This document shows positions 1 to 7,741 of a stretch of 10,626 nucleotides of DNA, piece by piece. Position numbers and translations under genes: made by a program. This stretch comes from Candidatus Rokuibacteriota bacterium. GTDB taxonomy: Bacteria; Methylomirabilota; Methylomirabilia; Rokubacteriales; CSP1-6. The notes under the pieces were generated by a model. The model did not search any database, had not been told where the DNA came from, and worked only from the letters and a program-made list of their open reading frames with translations. Positions within the stretch are counted from its first letter, which is position 1. Every line of letters starts with the position of its first letter. The stretch spans positions 1-10,626 of the forward strand of contig JACOVB010000089.1 in assembly GCA_016177555.1 (NCBI GenBank), given 5' to 3'.

Positions 1-749
1 TGCCCCAGCGTCTCGGGGCCCAGCTTCTCGGCGAGCCCTTCCGCCAGGATGGCGACGCCGTACTCGCGCCCGAGGGCGCGGCGCTTGATGATGGCTCCCT
101 CGATGATGCCCGCCAGGTGGTCCATGGTGATCCGCGGCGCGGCAAACTCCTCCGGGATGACCGTCAGCGTGGCCGCGGCGGCCCCGCCGATGCCGAGCGC
201 CAGGTGCCCCGTCTGCCGGCCCATCACCGTCACGAAGAACCAGCGCTCCGTCGTCGCGGCGTCCTGCATGAGGTTGCGCACCAGATCCTTGCCCAGGTTG
301 CAGGCCGTGGTGTAGCCGAAGGTGACGAGATCGCCCGGCAGCGGCAAGTCGTTGTCGATGGTCTTGGGGATGTGAGCGATGGTCAGCGCGGGCATGACGT
401 CCGCGATGCGCGAGGCGGTGTAGGCGGTGCCGTCGCCGCCGATGGTCATGAGGTGGTTCACGCCGAGCCGCTCGAGGGCCTCGGCCACGCGGGCGAAGGC
501 GCCGGGCTTGCGGGTGGCGTCGGTGCGGGAGGTGCGGATGATGGAGCCGCCCTCGAAGTGGATGGTGGAGACGCTGTGGACTTCCAGCTCCACCACGTGG
601 CTCGTGTCTCCCGCGGCGAGCCAGCGGAAGCCGTCGTAGCAGCCGATGACGCGCAGGCCCCGGTTCCGGGCCTCGATGGCCGCCGCCGCGATGGCGGCGT
701 TGATCCCGGGGGCGGGCCCCCCTCCGACCAGGATGGCTAGGGTACGCAT
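1..749 (-). CDS. pfkA: 6-phosphofructokinase, N-terminal part (3' end outside window)
   Basis: This cytosolic enzyme phosphorylates fructose 6-phosphate to fructose 1,6-bisphosphate. The ATG (complement of 747-749) follows a strong GAGGGAGG ribosome site and opens with MRTLAILVGGGPAPGINAAI, the GG.APG.N nucleotide-binding loop of the PFK family. Further in, GGDGT lies at about residues 104-108 and PKTIDND at about 128-134, with the catalytic Asp of TIDND. MGRQTGHLA (about residues 175-185) matches the substrate-binding MGR segment. About 249 codons are visible, so roughly a third or more of a normal 320-400 residue protein is missing to the left. The GGDG motif is typical of ATP enzymes, whereas the Lys of PKTIDND is typical of pyrophosphate enzymes or the plant/trypanosome/actinomycete mixed group, so the phosphoryl donor is not settled. 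The gene diverges from the FBPase-fragment/aldolase genes, which fits shared control of upper glycolysis. Confidence 0.93.
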   Translation of the reverse strand, partial: MRTLAILVGGGPAPGINAAIAAAAIEARNRGLRVIGCYDGFRWLAAGDTSHVVELEVHSVSTIHFEGGSIIRTSRTDATRKPGAFARVAEALERLGVNHLMTIGGDGTAYTASRIADVMPALTIAHIPKTIDNDLPLPGDLVTFGYTTACNLGKDLVRNLMQDAATTERWFFVTVMGRQTGHLALGIGGAAAATLTVIPEEFAAPRITMDHLAGIIEGAIIKRRALGREYGVAILAEGLAEKLGPETLG

Positions 750-751
750 GG

Positions 752-777
752 CACCTCCCTCGCTGCCACCTATCTTA
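752..777 (-). promoter_or_regulatory. Putative pfkA -10 box and Shine-Dalgarno
   Basis: Read on the minus strand, TAAGAT (complement of 772-777) is a -10-like hexamer about 22 bp before the pfkA ATG, and GAGGGAGGTG (complement of 752-761) is a strong ribosome site. I see no good -35 hexamer at the expected distance, so the promoter call is weak while the ribosome site is clear. Confidence 0.4.
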
Positions 778-928
778 CATGAGCCGGCTGGCCGCCTCGC
801 GCCCGACCCGGCCGGGCTCCGGCAGGGGACACCGCGCAGGTTTTGCGCCCGACACAGCCGACTCGAACCCGACGCGCGACAGGCCGGGCGGAATCGCCGC
901 CGGCGCGCGCCGATTTCGCCGAGGACGA

Positions 929-958
929 TTGACTCGCTGCTGCGCCATCGTCTAGCAT
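929..958 (+). promoter_or_regulatory. Putative sigma70-type promoter for the FBPase-fragment/aldolase operon
   Basis: TTGACT at 929-934 and TAGCAT at 953-958 are separated by 18 bp, matching the -35/-10 consensus at 5/6 and 4/6 positions. The start of transcription would be near 965, giving a ~50-base leader before the GTG at 1016. The remaining ~150 bp back to the pfkA leader holds no gene that I can support and could carry operators for both directions. Confidence 0.45.
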
Positions 959-1015
959 CGAGAGCAGGGCAGCACACGCCGTTCTCCCCCCGGGCCCCGA
1001 GGTGAGGTGACCACC

Positions 1016-1276
1016 GTGGCCGACGAGCGGATGACTCTCTCCGAGCACCTCATGTACCCGGCCGACATGTCCGATCCGGCCAGGCCCAAGGGCAAGCTCC
1101 GGCTCCTCTACGAGGTGGCGCCCATGGCCTTCGTGCTGGAGCAGGCCGGCGGCCGCGCCAGCACGGGGACAGGACGGGTGCTCGACGTTGTCGCCACCGA
1201 GTATCACCAGCGGGTCCCGATCCTGATCGGCAGCCCCGAGGAAGTCGCCCTGGCCGAAGACTTCTATCGCCGGTGA
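1016..1276 (+). pseudogene. Orphan C-terminal fragment of class I fructose-1,6-bisphosphatase
   Basis: The 86-residue product matches only the last ~75 residues of class I FBPase: MYPAD, then [17 protein letters not shown], and the closing HQRVP.L.GSPE.V. These carry equivalents of the substrate-binding Tyr and Lys and of the metal-binding Glu (in LLYE). The N-terminal two thirds, with the metal-binding DPLDGSSN segment, is absent, and I could not find it in any frame upstream. GTG 1016 is preferred because GAGGTGA at 1004-1010 sits 5 bases before it; an in-frame GTG at 1007 overlaps that site. The frame is intact with normal codon use, a plausible promoter upstream and aldolase 34 bp downstream, so it may be translated. 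It cannot be a working phosphatase alone. It is either a deletion relic kept in frame or a small subunit-like protein; a relic is more likely. Confidence 0.75.
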
Positions 1277-1310
1277 CCCGACCGGCGCCACAGAAAGGAC
1301 GGAGCCCACC

Positions 1311-2237
1311 ATGCAAGCGCGCGTTCGAGAGATCCTGAGCTGGTACGGAAGCGACAGCCCCGGGACCAGGACCAATCTCGCCCGGCTCCTGAATCACGGC
1401 CGGCTGGCCGGGACGGGCCGGTTCGTGATCCTGCCCGTGGACCAGGGGTTCGAGCATGGCCCGGCGCGGAGCTTCGCCGTCAACCCGCCCGCCTACGATC
1501 CCCTCTACCACTTCCGCCTCGCCATCGACGCCGGCTGCAACGCCTACGCGGCGCCGCTCGGCTTCCTCGAGGCGGGTGCGGCGGAGTTCGCCGGCGAGAT
1601 CCCGCTCATCCTCAAGATGAACAACCACGACGTGCTCAACGACGAGAAGGACCCGCTCTCGGCGGTGACGGCCTCCGTGAAGGACGCCCTCCGGCTCGGC
1701 TGCGTCGGCGTGGGCTTCACGATCTACCCCGGTTCCACCCAGGCGCAGATCATGTACGCGCAGTGCCGCGAGATGATCCAGGAGGCCAAGGCCCACGGGC
1801 TCGTCGCCGTCGTCTGGTCCTATCCGCGCGGCTCGGGCCTGAGCAAGGCCGGCGAGACGGCGGTGGACGTGATCGCCTACGCGGCGCAGATCGCCGCCCA
1901 GCTCGGCGCGCACCTCATCAAGGTGAAGCCGCCGGCGGAGCACATCGAGCAGCCCGAGGCGAAGAAGGCCTACGAGAAGGCCGGCGTGCCCATCGGCACG
2001 CTCGCCGAGCGCGTGCGGCACGTGGTGCAGTCGGCCTTCGACGGCCGGCGCGTCGTGATCTTCTCCGGCGGCGCCACCAAGGAGAACGACGAGGCGATCT
2101 ACGAGGAGTGCCGCGGCATCCGCGACGGCGGCGGCTTCGGGTCCATCATCGGGCGCAACTCCTTCCAGCGGCCGCGGGACAAAGCCCTGGCCTTCCTGGC
2201 GACCGTGATGAAGATCTACTCCGGCGAAGTGAAGTAG
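1311..2237 (+). CDS. fbaB: Class I fructose-bisphosphate aldolase, DhnA/FbaB type
   Basis: This enzyme interconverts fructose 1,6-bisphosphate with dihydroxyacetone phosphate and glyceraldehyde 3-phosphate through a lysine Schiff base, in the cytosol. The 308-residue protein is a TIM barrel of the archaeal/bacterial class I group: ILPVDQGFEHGP at 40-51, GFTIYPGS at 135-142, WSYPRG at 169-174, HLIKVKPP at 201-208 with the likely Schiff-base Lys204 (Lys206 is the alternative), then phosphate-binding FSGGATKEND at 251-260 and GGGFGSIIGRNSFQR at 273-287. The length is slightly short of E. coli FbaB (350) but normal for archaeal-type members. ATG 1311 has AAAGGACGGAG just upstream. It follows the FBPase fragment by 34 bp and precedes the amidohydrolase by a few bases, so the three are probably co-transcribed. 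Confidence 0.93.
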   Translation: MQARVREILSWYGSDSPGTRTNLARLLNHGRLAGTGRFVILPVDQGFEHGPARSFAVNPPAYDPLYHFRLAIDAGCNAYAAPLGFLEAGAAEFAGEIPLILKMNNHDVLNDEKDPLSAVTASVKDALRLGCVGVGFTIYPGSTQAQIMYAQCREMIQEAKAHGLVAVVWSYPRGSGLSKAGETAVDVIAYAAQIAAQLGAHLIKVKPPAEHIEQPEAKKAYEKAGVPIGTLAERVRHVVQSAFDGRRVVIFSGGATKENDEAIYEECRGIRDGGGFGSIIGRNSFQRPRDKALAFLATVMKIYSGEVK

Positions 2238-2282
2238 CCCGTGCCCACGCCCCCGCCAAGCGAGGCCGAGGTGCGGGAGTAC

Positions 2283-3275
2283 ATGGGTTTGATCGATATC
2301 CACAACCATATCCTCTCTCAGGCCTGGGTGGATCTCCTGACCGCCCACGGCGGGCACCGCTACCACATCGCGAAGGACTCGGAGGGCCGGCGCGTCATCA
2401 TGCGCAAGGCCGCCCGGTTCATGAGCCTCACCGAGGCCATGTTCGACCCGGAGATGCGGCTTGCCGCCATGGACGAGGTGGGCGTGGAGACGCAGCTTCT
2501 CTCCTACACCTGCCCGAACTGCTACTGGGCCGACGGCAAGATGGCGGAACAGGTGGCGCGGGTGATGAACGACCACATGGCCGAGGTCTGCGCCCGCTGG
2601 CCCCGGCGCTTCCGCGGGCTCGGGAGCATCCCGATGCAGGACGTGGACCTGGCACTCAGGGAGCTGGAGCGCTGCGTGGATCAGCTCGGGATGGTCGGGC
2701 TCATCATCCTGGCCAATGTCAACGACGTCCTGCTGGACGACGCGCGCTTCGAGCCCGTCTGGGCCGACCTCAACCGGCGGCGGCTCCCCGTGCTCCTGCA
2801 CCCGACGGTGCCGCCGGGCTTCGACGCCATGGGGATGGACAGCTACGGGCTCATCGCCTCGCTCGGCTTCATGGTGGACACCACGCTGGCGGTGACGCGG
2901 ATGGTCCTGGCGGGCGTCTTCGAGCGCTACCCCGACTGGCCGCTCATCGTCGGCCACGCCGGCGCCACCCTGCCGTTCATCGCCGGCCGCCTCGATCAGT
3001 GTCACCGCTTCATCCCCGACACCCGCCAGTTCACGAAGAAGCTGCCGTCGGAGTACCTCAAGCGGCTCTACTACGACACCGTGACCTACGACGCCGACGC
3101 GCTTCAGCTGGCCTACACCCTCGCGGGGCCGGAGCGACTGCTCTACGGCAGCGACTACCCGCACAATATCGGCGACATGAAGGGCTGCGCGGACCGCGTG
3201 ACGGCTCTCCCGATCCCCGAGGCCGCGAAGGAGCTGATCCGCGCGGGCAACGCGAAGCGCCTCTTCCGGCTCTGA
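2283..3275 (+). CDS. Amidohydrolase-2 (ACMSD-like) family metal-dependent hydrolase/decarboxylase
   Basis: A 330-residue TIM-barrel protein of the amidohydrolase 2 family, which includes aminocarboxymuconate-semialdehyde decarboxylase and related nonoxidative decarboxylases. From the ATG at 2283, the HxH metal motif is IDIHNH (His7, His9), then LLHPT (His173), VGHAGATLPF (His225) and YGSDYPHN (Asp291), the full metal-ligand and catalytic set of this family. ATG 2283 is preferred because GAGGTG at 2268-2273 lies 9 bases upstream and the metal motif then begins at residue 4, as usual. A GTG at 2241 would add 14 residues and overlap the tail of the operon at only 3 bases from the aldolase stop; it has a poor ribosome site but cannot be excluded. 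The substrate is not clear. Linkage to aldolase suggests co-expression, not necessarily the same pathway. Confidence 0.9.
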   Translation: MGLIDIHNHILSQAWVDLLTAHGGHRYHIAKDSEGRRVIMRKAARFMSLTEAMFDPEMRLAAMDEVGVETQLLSYTCPNCYWADGKMAEQVARVMNDHMAEVCARWPRRFRGLGSIPMQDVDLALRELERCVDQLGMVGLIILANVNDVLLDDARFEPVWADLNRRRLPVLLHPTVPPGFDAMGMDSYGLIASLGFMVDTTLAVTRMVLAGVFERYPDWPLIVGHAGATLPFIAGRLDQCHRFIPDTRQFTKKLPSEYLKRLYYDTVTYDADALQLAYTLAGPERLLYGSDYPHNIGDMKGCADRVTALPIPEAAKELIRAGNAKRLFRL

Positions 3276-3312
3276 GCGCCAAGGAAATCGCCGGCCGCCG
3301 GGGGCTCTCCGG

Positions 3313-3327
3313 TATACTGCGCGCATG
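3313..3327 (+). promoter_or_regulatory. -10 box positioned for a leaderless transcript
   Basis: TATACT at 3313-3318 matches the -10 consensus at 5/6 positions and ends 6 bases before the ATG at 3325. Transcription would start at or next to the A of that ATG. There is no Shine-Dalgarno sequence before this gene and no clear -35 hexamer near 3290-3295, both usual for leaderless bacterial genes. Confidence 0.5.
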
Positions 3328-3636
3328 ACACCCAATGGGCGGCTCCTCCGGCTCGTCGCCACCGCGCTCGTCGTGGTGCTGGCGGTGGGGCTTGCGGCGC
3401 CGGCCCGGGCCGAGGCCGACATCCTCACCACGCTTGCCATCGTCTCGCTGGTGGCCGCGGGCGTCATCATCGTCGTCTACCTGGTCGTGGCCAACGTGAA
3501 GGGCTCGAAGATGCAGGCCGAGGAGGCGCCCGCCATGGTGGCGTGCATCGAGTCGGACGCGAGCCCGAGGAATTGCTGGCCCATGGCCGGCCCCGTTCCC
3601 GCCGCCGCTGTTCCGCAGATCGAGCCTCAGAGCTAG
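3325..3636 (+). CDS. Small exported/membrane protein of unknown function
   Basis: I do not recognise this 103-residue protein. Residues 1-29 look like a signal peptide: a basic start (GRLLR), a long hydrophobic core and an APARA|E cleavage-like site. A second hydrophobic stretch at about 33-56 (LTTLAIVSLVAAGVIIVVYL) should span the membrane, followed by a Lys-containing segment (NVKGSK). That predicts a short periplasmic N-terminus after cleavage and a ~45-residue cytoplasmic tail rich in Ala and Pro, with Cys74 and Cys84. The reading frame has strong G/C third-position bias, which supports real coding. It lies 49 bp after the amidohydrolase with its own -10 box, and 57 bp before ettA. If the first segment is not cleaved, it would be a two-helix hairpin protein instead. 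Confidence 0.7.
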   Translation: MTPNGRLLRLVATALVVVLAVGLAAPARAEADILTTLAIVSLVAAGVIIVVYLVVANVKGSKMQAEEAPAMVACIESDASPRNCWPMAGPVPAAAVPQIEPQS

Positions 3637-3693
3637 GCCGCAGCGCAGCCCGGTCGGACACCCGCTCACAACAACAAGAGGAAGAGGACCCGC

Positions 3694-5373
<1,680 letters not shown>

Positions 5374-5383
5374 GCGGCCCCGC

Positions 5384-6232
5384 TCAGGGCTGTCCGGCGG
5401 CCTGGCGGAGCGCGGCGCGCATCTGCCCCAGCGCGTCCTGCTGGGGCGTCCAGAGCCGGCCGCCGATGATGCCGCCGTCCACGACGAGGTCGTGGCCGTT
5501 GATGAAGCGCGAGTCATCGCTGGCCAGCCACACGGCCGCCTGCGCGATGTCCTCGGGCAGGCCCGGCCCCGGCAGCGGCTGCATCCCGGTGAAGATCTGC
5601 TTCAACAGCTCGGCCGTTTTCTCCGCGGCGTCGTCCGGGAGGCCCGCCACCTTGCCGAAGATGCCCGTGGCGATGGCCCCGGGGGAGATGCTGTTCACGC
5701 GCACGCCGCGCTCGCCCAGCTCCATGGCCACGCAGCGGGTGAGGTGGATCACCGCGGCCTTGGCGGCGCCGTAGATGATCGAGGACGAGTAGCCGGCGCG
5801 GAGCCCCGCCACGCTGCCGTTGTTGATGATGCTCCCCGAGCCCTGTTTCTTCATGACGGGCGCGGCGTGCTTCATGCCGAGCATGACGCTGCGCAGGAGC
5901 ACGGCGATGGCGGCGTCGAAGCGGTCCAGGGGAATGGTCTCGATGCCGCCGGCGGGGGCGGGGCCGCCCGCGTTGTTGAAAAGGCAGTCGAGGCGGCCGA
6001 AGCGGGTCACGGCGTGGGCGACCATGGCCTTGACGTCCGCTTCCTGGGTGACGTCGGTGCGGAGGAAGACGGCCCGCGAGCCCAGCGCCGCGGCGATCTC
6101 CCGCCCCAGGTCCTCGCGGCGGGCGGCGATGACGACCGACGCACCCTCCTCCACGAAGACCTCCACCGTGCGGCGGCCGATCCCGCTGGTGCCTCCCGTG
6201 ATGATCGCGACCTTGCCGTCGAGCTTGCCCAT
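5384..6232 (-). CDS. SDR family oxidoreductase
   Basis: A 282-residue classical short-chain dehydrogenase/reductase using NAD(P)(H). It shows the Rossmann motif TGGTSGIG at 12-19, NNAG at 86-89, and the catalytic triad Ser140, Tyr154 and Lys158 (YGAAK), followed by the SPGAIATG segment at 183-190 and the VDGG C-terminal motif at about 251-254. AARRE at 36-40, with Arg near the end of beta-2, leans toward NADP, but this is inference. A further ~28 residues (from IIGGRLWTPQQ) extend beyond the usual end and are found in several SDRs of this size. The start MGKLDGKVAIITGG (ATG complement of 6230-6232) follows GAGGGAG; an open frame continues 34 codons upstream but lacks a better ribosome site and is not conserved-looking. 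The substrate is unknown. It diverges from the cupin gene. Confidence 0.92.
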   Translation of the reverse strand: MGKLDGKVAIITGGTSGIGRRTVEVFVEEGASVVIAARREDLGREIAAALGSRAVFLRTDVTQEADVKAMVAHAVTRFGRLDCLFNNAGGPAPAGGIETIPLDRFDAAIAVLLRSVMLGMKHAAPVMKKQGSGSIINNGSVAGLRAGYSSSIIYGAAKAAVIHLTRCVAMELGERGVRVNSISPGAIATGIFGKVAGLPDDAAEKTAELLKQIFTGMQPLPGPGLPEDIAQAAVWLASDDSRFINGHDLVVDGGIIGGRLWTPQQDALGQMRAALRQAAGQP

Positions 6233-6289
6233 GGTGTCTCCCTCGAGGTGAGCTCGGTTCGGGCCGAGGGTATCCCGGCGGTGGGCGGC

Positions 6290-6347
6290 TTGACAACCTT
6301 CGCGACGGGAGCGCAGAGTCTCCCCCACCATCACCGCCGCGGGAGGA
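6290..6347 (+). promoter_or_regulatory. Putative promoter and ribosome site for the cupin gene
   Basis: A perfect TTGACA at 6290-6295 is followed after 17 bp by CAGAGT at 6313-6318, a weak -10 match (3/6). GGGAGGA at 6341-6347 is a strong Shine-Dalgarno sequence 7 bases before the ATG at 6355. The -35 is convincing, the -10 is not. Confidence 0.35.
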
Positions 6348-6354
6348 CCACACC

Positions 6355-6876
6355 ATGGCGACCACGCGACGCAGGAGTGCCAAGGGGCCCCGCACCAGGC
6401 CCACGGCCCGGAAGTCGACGACCGGGGAACCCACTGCCGCCACGCCGCGGAGGCCCGGCGCCTCCAGGCCGCAGAAGCCCGCGGGCCCGGCGGCCACCGA
6501 CGCCCTCCTCGCGCGGATCGAGGGGGCCCAGCACCAGAAGATCGGCGGGGCCATGGTGGACGTGGTGAAGACCGGCAACGGGCGGATCAAGCGGCTCGTC
6601 TATCCGCCGGGCTTCCGCTGGTCCACGCACATGCAGGCGGTGGCCGGCACGGACCAGTGCATGCACGCCCACGTGGGCTTCCTGGCGCGCGGCCACATCC
6701 AGGGGGAGTACGCCGACGGCTGCGTCTTCGAAGCGGTGGCGCCCAGGGCCCTCGTCGTCGAGCCGGGGCACGACGCCTGGGTCGTGGGCCCCGAGCCTGC
6801 CGTGCTCATCCAGTTTGACTGCGAGGATGACACCGCCCGCCGCTTCGGCCTCCCTGAAGAGCACAGCCACGCCTAG
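6355..6876 (+). CDS. Cupin-fold protein with a basic low-complexity N-terminal tail
   Basis: The 173-residue product has two parts. Residues 1-47 are rich in Arg, Lys, Thr, Ala and Pro with no hydrophobic core, so this is not a signal peptide; it resembles the disordered basic tails of nucleic-acid-binding proteins. Residues about 48-160 look like a single cupin barrel: YPPGFRWSTHMQ at 83-94, a His cluster at HAHVGF (His104, His106) and GH (His114), and EPGHDAWVVG at 136-145 with His139 and Asp140. These are plausible metal ligands, but the spacing does not fit the textbook cupin motif 1 exactly. The tail ends in HSHA. A strong ribosome site supports ATG 6355. The enzymatic role is not known; this family is usually annotated only as cupin domain. 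It converges on the pirin gene, with 11 bp between stop codons. Confidence 0.75.
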   Translation: MATTRRRSAKGPRTRPTARKSTTGEPTAATPRRPGASRPQKPAGPAATDALLARIEGAQHQKIGGAMVDVVKTGNGRIKRLVYPPGFRWSTHMQAVAGTDQCMHAHVGFLARGHIQGEYADGCVFEAVAPRALVVEPGHDAWVVGPEPAVLIQFDCEDDTARRFGLPEEHSHA

Positions 6877-6887
6877 CCTCTGCGGGG

Positions 6888-7586
6888 TCAGGCCAGATCG
6901 AAGAGCAGGAGCTCCGAGGGCGCGGTGGCGGTCAGTGACAGCGCCGGCTCGTCGCTGATGGCGACACCGTCGCCGCCCGCGAGCGCCAGGTCGCCGAGCG
7001 CGAGCGCGCCCGAGACGAGGTGGAGCCAGGCATGGCGACCGGGCGGGAGCCGGTGGTTGAGCCGCTCGCCGGGCTCCAGCACCGAGGCGTAGACCCGCGC
7101 GTCCTGGTGGATGGTGGCCGCCCCGTCGCGGCCGTCCGGGGCCGCGATGAGGCGCAACACGCCGCGCTTCTCCTCCCGCGCGAGCTGCCTCTCCTCGTAC
7201 GAGGGCGGGAGCCCCGTCCGGTCGGGCAGGATCCAGATCTGGAGGAAGTGGGCGGGCTCCGCGTCCGAGGCGTTGAACTCGCTGTGGATGACGCCCGTGC
7301 CTGCGCTCATGCGCTGCACGTTGCCCGGCCGGATCACCGAGCCATTGCCCATGCTGTCCTTGTGCGCGAGCCCCCCTTCGAGCACGTAGGTGATGATCTC
7401 CATGTCCCGGTGGGAGTGGGCGCCGAAGCCGGTGCCGGGCGCGACCCGGTCCTCGTTGATCACGCGGAGTGCCCGGAACCCCATGTGGGCGGGGTCGTGG
7501 TAAGACGCGAAGGAGAAGGTGTGGCGCGTGTCGAGCCAGCCGTGGTCGGCATGCCCGCGCTCGCCCGCCCGCCGCACCGTGATCAT
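6888..7586 (-). CDS. Pirin family protein (YhhW-like bicupin)
   Basis: This 232-residue protein has the length and sequence of bacterial pirins such as E. coli YhhW (231 residues), cytosolic iron-binding bicupins, some of which have quercetin 2,3-dioxygenase activity. The N-terminal cupin carries the four metal ligands: HSH at 57-59 (His57, His59) and IHSE at 100-103 (His101, Glu103). Other hallmarks are the start RRAGERGHADHGWLDTRHTF, PHRDMEI-like HRDMEIITYVLEG and GNVQRMSAGTGV. The C-terminal cupin (about 145-232) is more variable. The ATG (complement of 7584-7586) has GAGAGG directly touching it, which is too close for a good ribosome site, and the next 13 bp upstream is the edge of a MITE-like element. 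Physiological substrate or partner is unknown; a transcription co-regulator role, as in human pirin, is another possibility. Confidence 0.92.
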   Translation of the reverse strand: MITVRRAGERGHADHGWLDTRHTFSFASYHDPAHMGFRALRVINEDRVAPGTGFGAHSHRDMEIITYVLEGGLAHKDSMGNGSVIRPGNVQRMSAGTGVIHSEFNASDAEPAHFLQIWILPDRTGLPPSYEERQLAREEKRGVLRLIAAPDGRDGAATIHQDARVYASVLEPGERLNHRLPPGRHAWLHLVSGALALGDLALAGGDGVAISDEPALSLTATAPSELLLFDLA

Positions 7587-7637
7587 CCTCTCGCCCGGGG
7601 GGTCAGGTCTTGAAAACCCACATGTTGCCCCGACCCC

Positions 7638-7660
7638 ACCGCTCTTGCGTTCTGAGCGGT
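7638..7660. repeat. Hairpin inside the MITE-like element
   Basis: ACCGCTC at 7638-7644 pairs with GAGCGGT at 7654-7660 around a 9-base loop. There is no T run after it on either strand, so it looks like an internal structure of the element more than an intrinsic terminator. Confidence 0.55.
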
Positions 7661-7685
7661 ACACGATGACCAGTGCGCTGACCCG

Positions 7686-7732
7686 TGTCCCAATGCAAGA
7701 CCGCTCCCCCGCCGATGTCGTAATGCAAGACC
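7686..7732. repeat. Two 17-bp direct repeats within the MITE-like element
   Basis: TGTCCCAATGCAAGACC at 7686-7702 and TGTCGTAATGCAAGACC at 7716-7732 differ at two positions and start 30 bp apart. The second copy overlaps the right terminal inverted repeat, so the first copy may be a decayed duplicate of the element end. Confidence 0.65.
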
Positions 7733-7741
7733 TGACCCCTG

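Larger units (their letters stand above)
7599..7739. mobile_element. MITE-like element with perfect 14-bp terminal inverted repeats
   Basis: GGGGTCAGGTCTTG at 7599-7612 is repeated exactly in inverted orientation as CAAGACCTGACCCC at 7726-7739, giving a 141-bp unit with no coding capacity. Inside is a 7-bp stem hairpin (ACCGCTC/GAGCGGT, 7638-7660), and a 17-bp direct repeat near the right end (7686-7702 and 7716-7732, 15/17 identical, 30-bp period). I recall the GGTCAGGTCTTG end sequence flanking Y1/REP-associated tyrosine transposase genes in high-GC genomes, which would be the mobilising source; this is memory and not verified. No obvious target-site duplication is visible. The element fills almost the whole space between the dehydrogenase stop and the pirin start. 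Confidence 0.75.

Noticed and set aside
3276..3324. An intrinsic terminator after the amidohydrolase gene
   Set aside because: The GC-rich stretch can fold weakly, but there is no T run and no clean stem.
1050..3470. An 806-codon open frame on the minus strand opposite the aldolase and amidohydrolase genes
   Set aside because: It is rich in Arg, Val, Gly, His and Asp with no domain pattern, and lies antisense to three well-supported genes. Long antisense open frames are expected at 70% GC with G/C-ending codons.
5384..6334. A longer N-terminus (34 extra residues) for the SDR at 5384-6232
   Set aside because: The extension lacks a ribosome site, while MGKLDGKVAIITGG has GAGGGAG upstream and matches the normal SDR start.
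7686..7732. A possible mini CRISPR array, from two near-identical 17-bp repeats spaced 30 bp apart
   Set aside because: Only two copies, the gap is 13 bp, and the second overlaps the MITE end. It is an element-end duplication, with no cas genes nearby.
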